Assembly (NCBI GenBank): GCA_040767605.1
Contig: JAXGOI010000001.1
Span: 1,736,001-1,800,000 of the forward strand
Direction: 5' to 3'
DNA: 64,000 nt
Source of the DNA: JAXGOI01 sp040767605
GTDB taxonomy: Bacteria > Bacillota > Dehalobacteriia > UBA4068
How positions within the stretch are numbered: position 1 is the stretch's first letter; each line of letters opens with the position of its first letter. Positions 16,880 to 25,988 of the stretch are shown in pieces. The notes beneath the pieces were generated by a model, which worked only from the letters and a program-made list of their open reading frames with translations, did not search any database and was not told the DNA's origin. The position numbers were made by a program, and so were the translations under genes.

Positions 16880-17419
16880 ATGGCAAAAGACGGTACAGCA
16901 AGAGGCGGTCAGCGTGTTGGTGCTGGAAGAAAATCAAAGGCTCTAACCGACAAAATTGCTGACGGCAGATTAAATGGTGCCATGGTACTGCCAGAGCCAA
17001 CGGATATAGAAGGTGCAGATGTGCCGGCTGTAAAAGACTATTTAAGGGCTACTCAAAAAAATGGCAAAGACCTCTGTGCAGGAGATATTTATATCGAAAC
17101 TTACAAGTGGCTGAAAGATCGTAGCTGCGAAATGTTAGTAAACAACCAGCTAATCGAGCAGTATGCCATGAGTGTTTCTCGTTGGATTCAGTGTGAAGAG
17201 TGTATTTCAGAATATGGCTTTCTTGCAAAGCATCCAACCACTTCAGCAGCCATTGCGTCACCTTATGTTGCGATGAGTCGTGAATACATGAAACAGGTTA
17301 ACCAGTGTTGGTATCAGATTTACCAAATTGTAAAAGAAAACTGCTCTGTGGAGTTCGGTGGAAGAAGTCCACAAGACGATTTGATGGAGCGCTTATTATC
17401 TGCTCGGAAAGGAAAATAA
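16880..17419 (+). CDS. terS: terminase small subunit, P27 family
   Basis: 179 residues. The start AKDGTARGGQRVGAGRKSK is characteristic of P27-family small terminases, which bind the packaging site and recruit the large subunit. The ATG at 16880 was chosen over a GTG at 16871 because of Shine-Dalgarno spacing (gtggggtga). It is separated from the large subunit gene by more than 5 kb of DNA-modification and small genes, an arrangement seen in some Firmicute phages. Confidence 0.85.
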   Translation: MAKDGTARGGQRVGAGRKSKALTDKIADGRLNGAMVLPEPTDIEGADVPAVKDYLRATQKNGKDLCAGDIYIETYKWLKDRSCEMLVNNQLIEQYAMSVSRWIQCEECISEYGFLAKHPTTSAAIASPYVAMSREYMKQVNQCWYQIYQIVKENCSVEFGGRSPQDDLMERLLSARKGK

Positions 17420-17420
17420 A

Positions 17421-18584
17421 ATGAAAAAATATAGAACGTGTGAAAGTGTATGTAAAGGTCATCCAGATAAATTATGTGACCTAATTTCAGATAGCATTTT
17501 AGATGCATGTTTAAGAAAAGATAAATCCTCTCGTGTTGCTTGCGAGGTGATGGCAACCAAAGGACACATCATTGTTGCCGGTGAGATCACCTGCTCAAAG
17601 AGAATTGACATTAGAGGTGTTGTCCGCCGTGTTCTTACGGATGTGGGCTACAATCCTAGAAAGTTTTTAGTCTTTGTCTATGTCCATCAACAAAGTAAAG
17701 ATATTGCAGGCGGTGTGGATAGAGCTTTGGAATCTCGTGAAGGCGATACATCATGGTATTCCATGTTAGGTGCTGGTGACCAAGGTACAGTCTATGGCTA
17801 TGCCACTAACGAAACCAGTGAGAAGTTACCTCTCCCCTTAGTCTTATCTCATGCCATTTGCGAAAAGCTGGATAAAGTGATGAAGAATGGTGTGATTAAG
17901 GATATTGGTCCCGATGGTAAGGCTCAAGTGACGGTGGAATATGAAGGTGACAAACCAAAACGAATTAAGACCATCGTTGTCTCTGTTCAACACGGTGAAG
18001 ATAAAGATTTAGATGTTTTGCGAAAGGAGGTCATCGCTCAGGTGCTGTGGCCAGTTTTTGAAAAATATCCATTTGATGATGAGACTGAGATCCTCATTAA
18101 TCCTAGTGGACGATTTGTCGAAGGCGGACCAGCAGCAGATACAGGGCTTACGGGAAGAAAAATCATGGTTGATACCTATGGTGGACTCGCCGCTCATGGT
18201 GGCGGTGCATTTTCAGGAAAAGACCCGACAAAAGTTGACCGCAGTGGTGCCTATATGGCAAGGGCGATTGCAAAGAATATCGTTCGATGTGGCTTTGCTA
18301 AGCGATGCCAGGTAGCGATTTCCTATGCAATTGGAAAAGCAGATCCTGTTGCTCTTGAGATTGATACCTTTGGAACAGGGACGATTGAGGAAAGTACCCT
18401 TTGCCGTGCTGTGTTAGATGTATTCAATCTAAGACCTGCAGCCATTATCGAAAAGCTAAAACTGACGGATGTCATTTATGCAGATACGGCCACTTACGGC
18501 CATTTCAGGTATGGATTAAGCACTTGGGAGTTTTTGGATTGTTATACAGAACTAAGGGAGGCGGTAAACAAATATGTTGATTGA
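17421..18584 (+). CDS. metK: S-adenosylmethionine synthetase (phage-encoded MetK)
   Basis: 387-residue methionine adenosyltransferase making SAM from methionine and ATP. Seen are GHPDKLCDLISDSILDA (ATP/methionine site), the GAGDQG loop, and GGGAFSGKDPTKVDRSGAYM, the hallmark C-terminal motif. The length is normal and all motifs are intact. It lies 1 bp after the small terminase gene and overlaps by 11 bp the first of two DNA methyltransferase genes, so it probably raises SAM supply for modification of phage DNA. A host-type metabolic gene inside the packaging operon is an acquired accessory gene. Confidence 0.93.
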   Translation: MKKYRTCESVCKGHPDKLCDLISDSILDACLRKDKSSRVACEVMATKGHIIVAGEITCSKRIDIRGVVRRVLTDVGYNPRKFLVFVYVHQQSKDIAGGVDRALESREGDTSWYSMLGAGDQGTVYGYATNETSEKLPLPLVLSHAICEKLDKVMKNGVIKDIGPDGKAQVTVEYEGDKPKRIKTIVVSVQHGEDKDLDVLRKEVIAQVLWPVFEKYPFDDETEILINPSGRFVEGGPAADTGLTGRKIMVDTYGGLAAHGGGAFSGKDPTKVDRSGAYMARAIAKNIVRCGFAKRCQVAISYAIGKADPVALEIDTFGTGTIEESTLCRAVLDVFNLRPAAIIEKLKLTDVIYADTATYGHFRYGLSTWEFLDCYTELREAVNKYVD

Positions 18585-19809
18585 AAAGAAGAATACAAAA
18601 GACCTCATCCCTGCAACATACAATCCTCGTAAAGATTTGAAACCTGGTGATGCAGAATACGAAAAGCTAAAACGATCCATTGAACAATTTGGTTATGTAG
18701 AGCCAGCTATCTGGAATAAGGTGACCGGCCATGTTGTTGGTGGACACCAAAGACTGAAGGTTCTCATGGATATGGGTATTTCTGAAGTTGAGTGTGTTGT
18801 TATCGAAATGGACGAAGAGAAAGAGAAAGCACTCAATATCGCACTCAATAAAATTAGCGGTGATTGGGATAAGGATAAATTAGCTCTTTTAATTGCAGAT
18901 TTACAAGGTGTAGATTTTGATGTTTCCCTAACTGGATTTGACCCTAAAGAACTAGATGACTTATTTAAAGACACGCTGAAAGAGGGGATCCACGATGATG
19001 ACTTTGATGTGGAGGAAGAACTAAAAAAACCAGCAATCAGTAAGTTTGGTGACATCTGGACGCTTGGCAGACACAGGCTTATCTGTGGTGACTCCACCCA
19101 GAAAGAAACCTATGATCTGCTGATGAATAAAAAGAAGGCAAACTTGTGTGTAACAGATCCTCCCTACAATGTGAATTATGAAGGTGCTGCAGGTAAAATC
19201 AAAAATGACCATATGGCAAATGATGCCTTCTACCAGTTCCTCTTAGACGCCTTTATCAATATCGAAGATGTTCTGGCAGACGATGCCTCCATCTATGTAT
19301 TCCATGCCGACACTGAAGGGTTTAATTTCAGAAAAGCCTTCTCGGATGCCGGTTTTTATTTGTCCGGCTGTTGTATCTGGAAAAAGGACTCCCTTGTACT
19401 GGGTCGCTCCCCTTATCAATGGCAGCACGAACCAGTGCTGTTTGGCTGGAAAAAGAAGGGCAAGCATCAGTGGTATACAGGCAGGAAAGAAACCACCATC
19501 TGGGAATTTGATAAGCCAAAGAGAAATGGTGACCATCCTACGATGAAGCCTATCCCTCTGCTCGCCTATCCAATTTTAAATTCCTCGATGACTAACACCA
19601 TTGTGATAGATCCTTTTGGTGGCAGTGGTAGTACCTTAATTGCTTGTGAACAATCAGAGCGCATTTGCTACACGGCAGAATTAGATGAGAAGTTTTGCGA
19701 TGTCATCATTAAACGCTACATTGAACAGGTCGGAACTTCTACTGATGTCAGCGTCCAAAGGGATGGGTTGAGCTACAACTATGATGAACTGGAGGTTGCT
19801 GATGGTTAA
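18574..19809 (+). CDS. ParB-domain DNA methyltransferase (N6-adenine/N4-cytosine)
   Basis: 411 residues. The N-terminus is a ParB/sulfiredoxin-like domain (LIPATYNPRK, GHVVGGHQRLKVL). The C-terminal methyltransferase has motif IV DPPYNV near residue 196 and motif I IDPFGGSGST near 344, the beta-class order. Such proteins protect phage DNA from host restriction and usually act without a cognate nuclease. It overlaps metK upstream and the C5 methyltransferase gene downstream, so the three are cotranslated. Confidence 0.9.
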   Translation: MLIEKKNTKDLIPATYNPRKDLKPGDAEYEKLKRSIEQFGYVEPAIWNKVTGHVVGGHQRLKVLMDMGISEVECVVIEMDEEKEKALNIALNKISGDWDKDKLALLIADLQGVDFDVSLTGFDPKELDDLFKDTLKEGIHDDDFDVEEELKKPAISKFGDIWTLGRHRLICGDSTQKETYDLLMNKKKANLCVTDPPYNVNYEGAAGKIKNDHMANDAFYQFLLDAFINIEDVLADDASIYVFHADTEGFNFRKAFSDAGFYLSGCCIWKKDSLVLGRSPYQWQHEPVLFGWKKKGKHQWYTGRKETTIWEFDKPKRNGDHPTMKPIPLLAYPILNSSMTNTIVIDPFGGSGSTLIACEQSERICYTAELDEKFCDVIIKRYIEQVGTSTDVSVQRDGLSYNYDELEVADG

Positions 19810-21565
19810 TCTAACCCTTGGCAGTCTTTTTGATGGTTCAGGTGGTTTTCCTTTAGGCGGTTTAATTTCTGGTATTACCCCAGTATGGGCATCGGAGATT
19901 GAACCGTTTCCTATTAGGGTCACAACGAAAAGGCTGCCTTTTATAAAACATTACGGCGATATTTCTTACATGGATGGCAGTAAGATAGAACCGGTAGATA
20001 TTATTACTTTTGGCTCACCTTGTCAGGATTTATCCATAGCAGGTAAGCGTGATGGCTTGGATGGTAAACGTTCAAGTCTTTTTTATGAAGCCATCCGAAT
20101 TATAAAAGAAATGAGGTGTGCTACAGATGGCAAAAAACCAAGATATATTGTCTGGGAAAACGTCCCTGGGGCCTTCTCATCAAACAAAGGAGAAGATTTC
20201 AGATGTGTCCTTGAAGGCATCTGCCACATCAAGGATGAAACCTTATCAGTTCCTAAGATTGATAAATGGAAACAAGCAGGAACTATTGTGGGAGATCATT
20301 TTTCCCTTGCCTGGCGAGTACTTGACGCTCAATACTGGGGAGTTCCCCAACGAAGAAAACGCATCTTCCTTGTCGCAGATTTTGCAGGTGGGGGTGCCGG
20401 AGAAATACTATTTAAGTCAGAAGGCTTGTCTGGGTATTCTAAAAAGAGCATCCGCTCGTGGCAAGGAACTGCCAGCAACTTTGCAGACAGCACTGGAGAG
20501 ACAGGCACAATCTGCTTAAATGACCAAGGCGGAGAACGCATGGATGTGACAACCGATATCACTTGCACTTTAAGAGCGAAATCAAATCATCCTCCTTGCA
20601 TCATGGACTCTGCAGTTTTTGATAATCACGGAAAGGATACACGTTTTACTGGACCGATAGATGTTGCTCCTACGATTTCAGCGACCTATGGAACAGGAGG
20701 CAACAACCAACCATTTGTTGTGGAGAATTCTAAGACTTATGATGTGCGATTTACCTCGGAAGGAACTGTAAATGCCCGTTCCAATGTTTACGAAAGTGAT
20801 ACGGCAAGAACGATTGATACGTCGGGTAATGCACCGGACAGCAATCAAGGTGGTATTGCAGTGGTGGAATCTTATGGTTTACAAGGTTCTATGATAGGAC
20901 GGGCAGACAAGAATGGACCTCAAGGTGCTGGTGTGAATGAAGAGCTTAGCTTTACTCTAAATACCGTAGATAAACACGCTGTGGTCTATGCAATTGATAG
21001 AGAGTCATTTAATTGCGGTCAAAACTATGCTAGAAACCTAGGAATTACTGAAGACGGAATTAATTCAACACTGAAGGCACAAGGCCCCAGTGCTGTTGCA
21101 ACTCCTACCTATTCATCCAGTAAGGCATCGTTTTTTACAGATGCCAAAGAGGAACTGGCCAATACACTGGTTGCTACCGACTACAAGGATCCGCCACTTA
21201 TCAATGATAATGACGGGATAGATTATACGGTGAGAAGACTAACACCAACTGAGTGTGCAAGACTGCAAGGTTTTCCAGATTGGTGGTGCAGTGATTTAGG
21301 CATAGAGACCCCAACGATGGATGACCTTCGGATTTGGTATGACATTTTTGAAACATTCCGTAAAGCAACGGGAGCGTACACCAAAACTAAGACACTGAAG
21401 CAAATCACGAAGTGGCTTAAAAACCCTCATTCGGATTCTGCAGAATATAAGATGTGGGGTAATGGATTAGCCCTGCCCAATGTATGTTTTGTCCTATCGG
21501 GCATTGTTTGGTTTACACAATTAGAAGAGAAATCTAAAGTCTCTTTTCTACACCTTAAAAGTTAG
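19802..21565 (+). CDS. DNA (cytosine-5) methyltransferase, phage type
   Basis: 587-residue C5 methyltransferase. Motif I is LGSLFDGSGGFPLGG, the catalytic PCQ is in GSPCQDLSIAGKRDGL with Cys74, motif VI is WENVPGAFSSN, and the final motif region contains NGLALPNV. Motif VIII is QRRKRIFLVADF. A long middle segment (about residues 230-480) forms an extended variable region, suggesting more than one target-recognition part, as in multispecific phage enzymes. The start was moved to 19802 to use ctggagg as the ribosome binding site. No restriction partner is adjacent. Confidence 0.9.
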   Translation: MVNLTLGSLFDGSGGFPLGGLISGITPVWASEIEPFPIRVTTKRLPFIKHYGDISYMDGSKIEPVDIITFGSPCQDLSIAGKRDGLDGKRSSLFYEAIRIIKEMRCATDGKKPRYIVWENVPGAFSSNKGEDFRCVLEGICHIKDETLSVPKIDKWKQAGTIVGDHFSLAWRVLDAQYWGVPQRRKRIFLVADFAGGGAGEILFKSEGLSGYSKKSIRSWQGTASNFADSTGETGTICLNDQGGERMDVTTDITCTLRAKSNHPPCIMDSAVFDNHGKDTRFTGPIDVAPTISATYGTGGNNQPFVVENSKTYDVRFTSEGTVNARSNVYESDTARTIDTSGNAPDSNQGGIAVVESYGLQGSMIGRADKNGPQGAGVNEELSFTLNTVDKHAVVYAIDRESFNCGQNYARNLGITEDGINSTLKAQGPSAVATPTYSSSKASFFTDAKEELANTLVATDYKDPPLINDNDGIDYTVRRLTPTECARLQGFPDWWCSDLGIETPTMDDLRIWYDIFETFRKATGAYTKTKTLKQITKWLKNPHSDSAEYKMWGNGLALPNVCFVLSGIVWFTQLEEKSKVSFLHLKS

Positions 21566-21570
21566 AAATA

Positions 21571-21606
21571 GCTTGCTATAGTAGTGGTTTAGAGTGATAT
21601 ATGTAC
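21571..21606 (+). promoter_or_regulatory. promoter-like element shared with the recombinase operon
   Basis: gcttgctat followed by tttagagtgatatatgta; nearly the same sequence is at 47931-47966 before the recombinase cassette. TTGCTA with ATATAT 18 bp later could be -35 and -10. The conserved spacer (TTTAGAGTG) is unusual for a plain promoter and may hold a regulator site. Confidence 0.45.
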
Positions 21607-21632
21607 ATACCAAAACAAAGGAGGTTTTGTAC

Positions 21633-22322
21633 ATGGTTATTAAATATAACGTAACAGGAGCAGACCGAAAAAGGCTAGTTACAACACTGAGCAAGATTAC
21701 AGGTGTGAAAGCAAAGTATCTAGGAATGCCTAGCATGGCTTATGAGGTGGGGGATTTTATCATCGACAAGAATGGAACACTTGAACTGACTGGCAAGGCA
21801 GAAGGCGAAAAAATCGAACGTGTGGCAGGACATTTAGCCAGCGAGGGTTTTATTGCTGAGGAAGAGACGAGCGCCACAGAGGGCAAACAAAGGGCAGACA
21901 GCGAGGAGTTTGGTCTTACAGTTTCCATGCCAAGGAGCAACTTTTCTGAAGGCGCACTTGAAAACTTACAAGCACTTGTTGAGGCAAAAGGAGAACTAAT
22001 TCGTCATGCACTTGATGTAGAAGAATTGCCGATTGAAATTTCTGAAGATGAAGTTTCATTTCCTTGGTTTGAAGAGTTACCAACACCAGAAGAGATTAAA
22101 GCATATACCCACTTCATTTCAGCCTTATCAGAGATGGCGATAAATCAGAAACGCATCACGGTGAAAGAGAAAGAAGTAGAGAATGAAAAATACGCCTTCA
22201 GATGCTTTTTACTCCGCCTTGGCTTTATTGGAAAAGACTATAAAGATGAGCGAAAAATACTGCTTAGAAACCTGACAGGTTCATCGGCATTTAAAGGAGG
22301 AGCAAAAAATGAGGATAATTAG
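21633..22322 (+). CDS. conserved phage protein of the 'virulence-related' annotation group
   Basis: 229 residues beginning VIKYNVTGADRKRLV and GAKYLGMP-like KAKYLGMPSMAYEVG. Homologues are widespread in clostridial and streptococcal phages and are often named virulence-related protein without evidence. No catalytic motif is seen. The ATG at 21633 has aaaggagg at 21618-21625. It is the first gene after the promoter-like repeat and begins a set of four small genes before the large terminase. Confidence 0.7.
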   Translation: MVIKYNVTGADRKRLVTTLSKITGVKAKYLGMPSMAYEVGDFIIDKNGTLELTGKAEGEKIERVAGHLASEGFIAEEETSATEGKQRADSEEFGLTVSMPRSNFSEGALENLQALVEAKGELIRHALDVEELPIEISEDEVSFPWFEELPTPEEIKAYTHFISALSEMAINQKRITVKEKEVENEKYAFRCFLLRLGFIGKDYKDERKILLRNLTGSSAFKGGAKNEDN

Positions 22323-22539
22323 TAAAGAACGGTTACAAAATCTTCGTGAGAAGTACCCTGTAGGCTGCCGAGTAGAATTACTAAGAATGGATGATATTCA
22401 AGCTCCAATGATTGGCACAAAAGGAACAGTCATAGGTGTTGATGACATCGGCTCCATAATGGTGTCTTGGGATACAGGCTCCAGTTTATCCGTAGTCTTT
22501 GGAGAAGACCTTTGCAGGAGGGTTGAAGATGACAAGTAA
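22309..22539 (+). CDS. DUF4314 protein
   Basis: 76 residues. YPVGCRVELLRMDD, then GTKGTVIGVDDIGSIMVSWDTGSSLSVVFG fits DUF4314, a small beta-barrel family of phages and plasmids with unknown role. It overlaps the preceding gene by 14 bp and the next by 11 bp, so it is translationally coupled. Confidence 0.8.
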   Translation: MRIISKERLQNLREKYPVGCRVELLRMDDIQAPMIGTKGTVIGVDDIGSIMVSWDTGSSLSVVFGEDLCRRVEDDK

Positions 22540-22708
22540 GATAAAAGAGCAGATTCTTGCCATTCGAGATTCTGGTGAAACCAATATGTTTGATGTGCGA
22601 AAAGTACAGGAAATCGCTCTGAGGGAAGGATATGACGAGCTACTTGTTTACCTTGCAGATAACGTGGGGGCCTATTCCAGATTCATTCTGACAGGCAAGG
22701 AGGAATAA
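22529..22708 (+). CDS. DUF5049 small phage protein
   Basis: 59 residues. KIKEQILAIRDSGETNMFDV followed by V-Q-E-I-A matches DUF5049, a short helical family in Firmicute phages, function unknown. The ATG at 22529 has gcaggaggg as ribosome binding site inside the end of DUF4314. Confidence 0.75.
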   Translation: MTSKIKEQILAIRDSGETNMFDVRKVQEIALREGYDELLVYLADNVGAYSRFILTGKEE

Positions 22709-22712
22709 AACC

Positions 22713-22937
22713 GTGTGGAAAGAAGGTAGCATTAAAGTTCATGATAGCATTATCCATTATTGGGTAAAGTGCTATGAGAAAAGCTCGAAACTTGGCATTG
22801 ACAAAGGACGCATCTCAAAGCTGATGCTTAAGCGCAAGGAAGAGATTATTGCAAATTATGACCGAGGCTGGGACATTGAGCCTGTGGATGAGGATGCAGA
22901 AATTGCACTTGCAATCTTATTATTAGAACACAACTAA
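22713..22937 (+). CDS. small conserved phage protein
   Basis: 74 residues from a GTG preceded by caaggagg. The sequence WKEGSIKVHDSIIHYWVKCYE...GIDKGRISKL is a recurrent type next to DUF4314/DUF5049 genes. It is rich in charged residues, has no membrane segment and no known function. Confidence 0.65.
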   Translation: MWKEGSIKVHDSIIHYWVKCYEKSSKLGIDKGRISKLMLKRKEEIIANYDRGWDIEPVDEDAEIALAILLLEHN

Positions 22938-22946
22938 ATAGCAATA

Positions 22947-22977
22947 GAGAACAGTGCCAACATTGGCTCTGTTTCTC
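22947..22977 (+). other. hairpin before the large terminase gene
   Basis: gagaacag (22947-22954) with ctgtttctc (22969-22977) and gccaa with ttggc inside form a stable stem. No U-run follows, so it is not a classical terminator. It could be an RNA processing site or a packaging signal. Confidence 0.35.
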
Positions 22978-23040
22978 GTATAGAAAGAGTAATAAGGCTT
23001 GCTTGATGCGGGTCTATTTTTATGCTCATTTTGAAGGGAG

Positions 23041-24651
23041 GTGACCGCAATTAGAAAACTAAAGAAATATAAACCGACACCTTTTATGGCTAAGGACTCT
23101 ATCTACGATAAAGACGCTGCAGATTATGCGGTCAACTTTATTGAGTGTTTAAGTCATACCAAGGGGAAATGGTCTGGAAAACCATTTGAACTGATTGATT
23201 GGCAAGAACAAATTATTAGAGACCTCTTTGGCACACTGAAACCAGATGGCTATCGGCAGTTTAATACGGCCTATATTGAGATTCCTAAGAAAATGGGGAA
23301 ATCTGAATTAGCGGCAGCTGTCGCACTACTGCTTACTTGTGGTGATGGTGAAGAAAGAGCCGAGGTTTATGGTTGCGCCGCAGACAGGCAACAGGCATCC
23401 ATTGTTTTTGAAGTGGCTGCTGACATGGTGCGTATGAGTCCGGCACTGAGTAAACGAGTCAAAATCTTATCGGCAACAAAACGGATCATTTTCCAACCGA
23501 CTAATAGTTTTTATCAAGTGCTTTCAGCAGAGGCCTATTCAAAGCATGGATTTAATATTCATGGTGTTGTTTTTGATGAGCTGCATACTCAGCCCAATAG
23601 AAAACTCTTTGATGTCATGACCAAAGGTTCTGGTGATGCCAGAACACAGCCCCTATATTTTCTGATCACCACGGCAGGATCTGATACAAAATCAATCTGC
23701 TATGAAACCCATCAGAAAGCCAAAGATCTCATGGAGAAAAGAAAGATTGACCCTACTTTTTATCCGGTTATTTATGGAGCAGATGAGTCAGATGATTGGA
23801 CCGATCCGAAGGTGTGGAAAAAAGCTAATCCAAGCCTTGGCATAACGGTAGGGATTGATAAGGTAAAAGCCGCTTGTGAATCAGCCAAGCAAAACCCTGC
23901 AGAAGAGAATGCCTTTAGACAGTTACGACTTAATCAGTGGGTCAAACAGGCGGTTCGCTGGATGCCAATGGACAGGTGGGATAAATGTGCCTTTGCCGTA
24001 AATGAAGAGGATTTACTTGGAAGGGTATGCTATGGCGGACTAGACCTTTCCAGCTCCATTGATATTACTGCCTTTGTATTGGTGTTTCCTCCCCTAGATG
24101 AGGATGATAAATACATCATTCTTCCCTACTTTTGGCTGCCAGAAGAAACTCTAAGTGCCAGGGTCAACCGTGACCATGTTCCCTATGATGTCTGGGAAAA
24201 GCAAGGACAGCTTAAAACAACGGAAGGCAATGTGGTCCATTACGGTTTTATTGAGAAGTTCATCGAAGAACTTGGCGAAAAGTACAATATTCGTGAGATT
24301 GCCTTTGACCGTTGGGGAGCCGTACAAATGGTTCAAAACCTAGAAGGCATGGGTTTTACCGTAGTCCCCTTTGGTCAGGGATTTAAGGATATGAGTCCAC
24401 CGACTAAGGAACTGATGAAACTAACGCTAGAGGAAAAGGTTGCTCATGGTGGGCATCCAGTACTTCGTTGGATGATGGATAACATTTTTGTTCGAACGGA
24501 CCCGGCAGGAAACATCAAGCCAGATAAGGAAAAATCATCAGAAAAAATTGATGGTGCAGTGGCAACGATTATGGCTCTTGATCGAGCGATTCGTTGTGGC
24601 AATGATACGAGTGCTTCGGTTTATGACAACCGAGGCATTCTCTTTATATGA
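23041..24651 (+). CDS. terL: terminase large subunit
   Basis: 536-residue packaging ATPase and nuclease. Walker A is in IPKKMGKSELAAA (about residues 81-93), Walker B VVFDELH near 176, and the C-terminal nuclease has acidic residues in GGLDLSSSIDITAF and DRWGAVQM. It cuts concatemers and pumps DNA into proheads. The start is uncertain: GTG 23041 overlaps the Shine-Dalgarno sequence gggagg, while an ATT at 23050 would be better spaced; both give almost the same protein. The downstream order portal, protease, capsid is standard for HK97-like siphophages. Confidence 0.93.
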   Translation: MTAIRKLKKYKPTPFMAKDSIYDKDAADYAVNFIECLSHTKGKWSGKPFELIDWQEQIIRDLFGTLKPDGYRQFNTAYIEIPKKMGKSELAAAVALLLTCGDGEERAEVYGCAADRQQASIVFEVAADMVRMSPALSKRVKILSATKRIIFQPTNSFYQVLSAEAYSKHGFNIHGVVFDELHTQPNRKLFDVMTKGSGDARTQPLYFLITTAGSDTKSICYETHQKAKDLMEKRKIDPTFYPVIYGADESDDWTDPKVWKKANPSLGITVGIDKVKAACESAKQNPAEENAFRQLRLNQWVKQAVRWMPMDRWDKCAFAVNEEDLLGRVCYGGLDLSSSIDITAFVLVFPPLDEDDKYIILPYFWLPEETLSARVNRDHVPYDVWEKQGQLKTTEGNVVHYGFIEKFIEELGEKYNIREIAFDRWGAVQMVQNLEGMGFTVVPFGQGFKDMSPPTKELMKLTLEEKVAHGGHPVLRWMMDNIFVRTDPAGNIKPDKEKSSEKIDGAVATIMALDRAIRCGNDTSASVYDNRGILFI

Positions 24652-24665
24652 GGAGGTGATTGATT

Positions 24666-25988
24666 TTGGGATTTTTATCATCCATTTTTAAGGCGAGAGA
24701 TAAGCCTACTGATAGAGCTGTGAGTTCCAACTATACCTTTTTAATGGGTTCAAGCACAGCAGGTAAAACAGTGACCGAGCGGTCGGCACTTCAAATGACG
24801 GCCGTATACTCTTGTGTTCGAATATTAGCTGAAGCAGTAGCAGGGCTTCCTCTGCACCTTTATCGTTATACAGATGATGGTGGCAAGGAAAAAGCAATTG
24901 ACCACTCCTTGTATCGACTTTTGCATGATGAACCGAATCCTGAGATGAGTTCTTTTGTGTTTAGAGAAACATTGATGACTCATCTTTTATTATGGGGGAA
25001 TTGTTATGCGCAGATTATTCGCAATGGCAAAGGTGAAGTTGTAGGACTCTACCCCTTGATGCCAAATCGGATGTCAGTTCATCGAGATGAGAGTGGGCAG
25101 CTCTATTACTTATATACCAGAGGTGCAGATGATGTGAACAGTACGAAGGGTATGACAGTAAAACTTAGTACCTCCGATGTACTTCATATTCCCGGACTCG
25201 GGTTTGATGGACTGGTTGGCTACTCCCCGATTGCGATGGCTAAAAATGCGATTGGTCTAGCCATTGCAACAGAGGAATATGGAGCCAAGTTCTTTGCTAA
25301 CGGTGCTGCTCCAAGTGGTGTGTTGGAGCATCCGGGAACGATTAAAGAACCTGGGAAAGTCAGAGAGGCTTGGCAGTCACAATTTGGTGGCAGTGCCAAT
25401 TCCAATAAAATAGCCGTGCTTGAAGAAGGAATGAAATATACACCGATTTCCATTTCACCAGAACAAGCACAATTCCTTGAAACAAGGAAGTTTCAAATCA
25501 ATGAAATTGCTCGGATTTTTAGAGTCCCTCCTCACATGGTAGGCGACCTTGAGAAGTCGAGCTTTTCTAATATTGAGCAACAATCCCTTGAGTTTGTGAA
25601 ATACACCTTAGACCCGTGGGTAGTGCGTTGGGAGCAAACCTTAGCCCGTACCCTTTTTACACCGGAAGAAAAGAAAAAGTACTTCTTTCGCTTCAATGTG
25701 GAAGGTCTGCTTAGAGGGGATTATGTTAGTCGCATGAGCGGGTATGCCACAGCAAGGCAGAACGGTTGGATGAGTGCAAATGATATTAGGGAACTTGAAA
25801 ACCTAGACCGTATCCCTTCAGAGGATGGCGGTGACATGTACCTTGTCAACGGCAATATGCTCCCTCTTACAAAGGCAGGTGCATTCGCAAATACAAACGA
25901 GGATGGAAAGGAGGAAGACTTGGATGAAGAACAAGATGTTTTGGCGATGGAAGAACCAAGCAAGCGAACAAGAAGAACGAGTTCTTGA
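24666..25988 (+). CDS. portal protein, HK97 family
   Basis: 440 residues forming the dodecameric portal through which DNA enters the head. Typical blocks are RSALQMTAVYSCVRILAEAVA, LPLHLY and GNCYAQIIRNGKGEV, then GFDGLVGYSPI and FRVPPHMVGDLEKSSFSNIEQQ. The TTG at 24666 was chosen since aggagg at 24651-24656 is 9 bp upstream. Its 3' end overlaps the protease gene by 65 bp. Confidence 0.93.
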   Translation: MGFLSSIFKARDKPTDRAVSSNYTFLMGSSTAGKTVTERSALQMTAVYSCVRILAEAVAGLPLHLYRYTDDGGKEKAIDHSLYRLLHDEPNPEMSSFVFRETLMTHLLLWGNCYAQIIRNGKGEVVGLYPLMPNRMSVHRDESGQLYYLYTRGADDVNSTKGMTVKLSTSDVLHIPGLGFDGLVGYSPIAMAKNAIGLAIATEEYGAKFFANGAAPSGVLEHPGTIKEPGKVREAWQSQFGGSANSNKIAVLEEGMKYTPISISPEQAQFLETRKFQINEIARIFRVPPHMVGDLEKSSFSNIEQQSLEFVKYTLDPWVVRWEQTLARTLFTPEEKKKYFFRFNVEGLLRGDYVSRMSGYATARQNGWMSANDIRELENLDRIPSEDGGDMYLVNGNMLPLTKAGAFANTNEDGKEEDLDEEQDVLAMEEPSKRTRRTSS

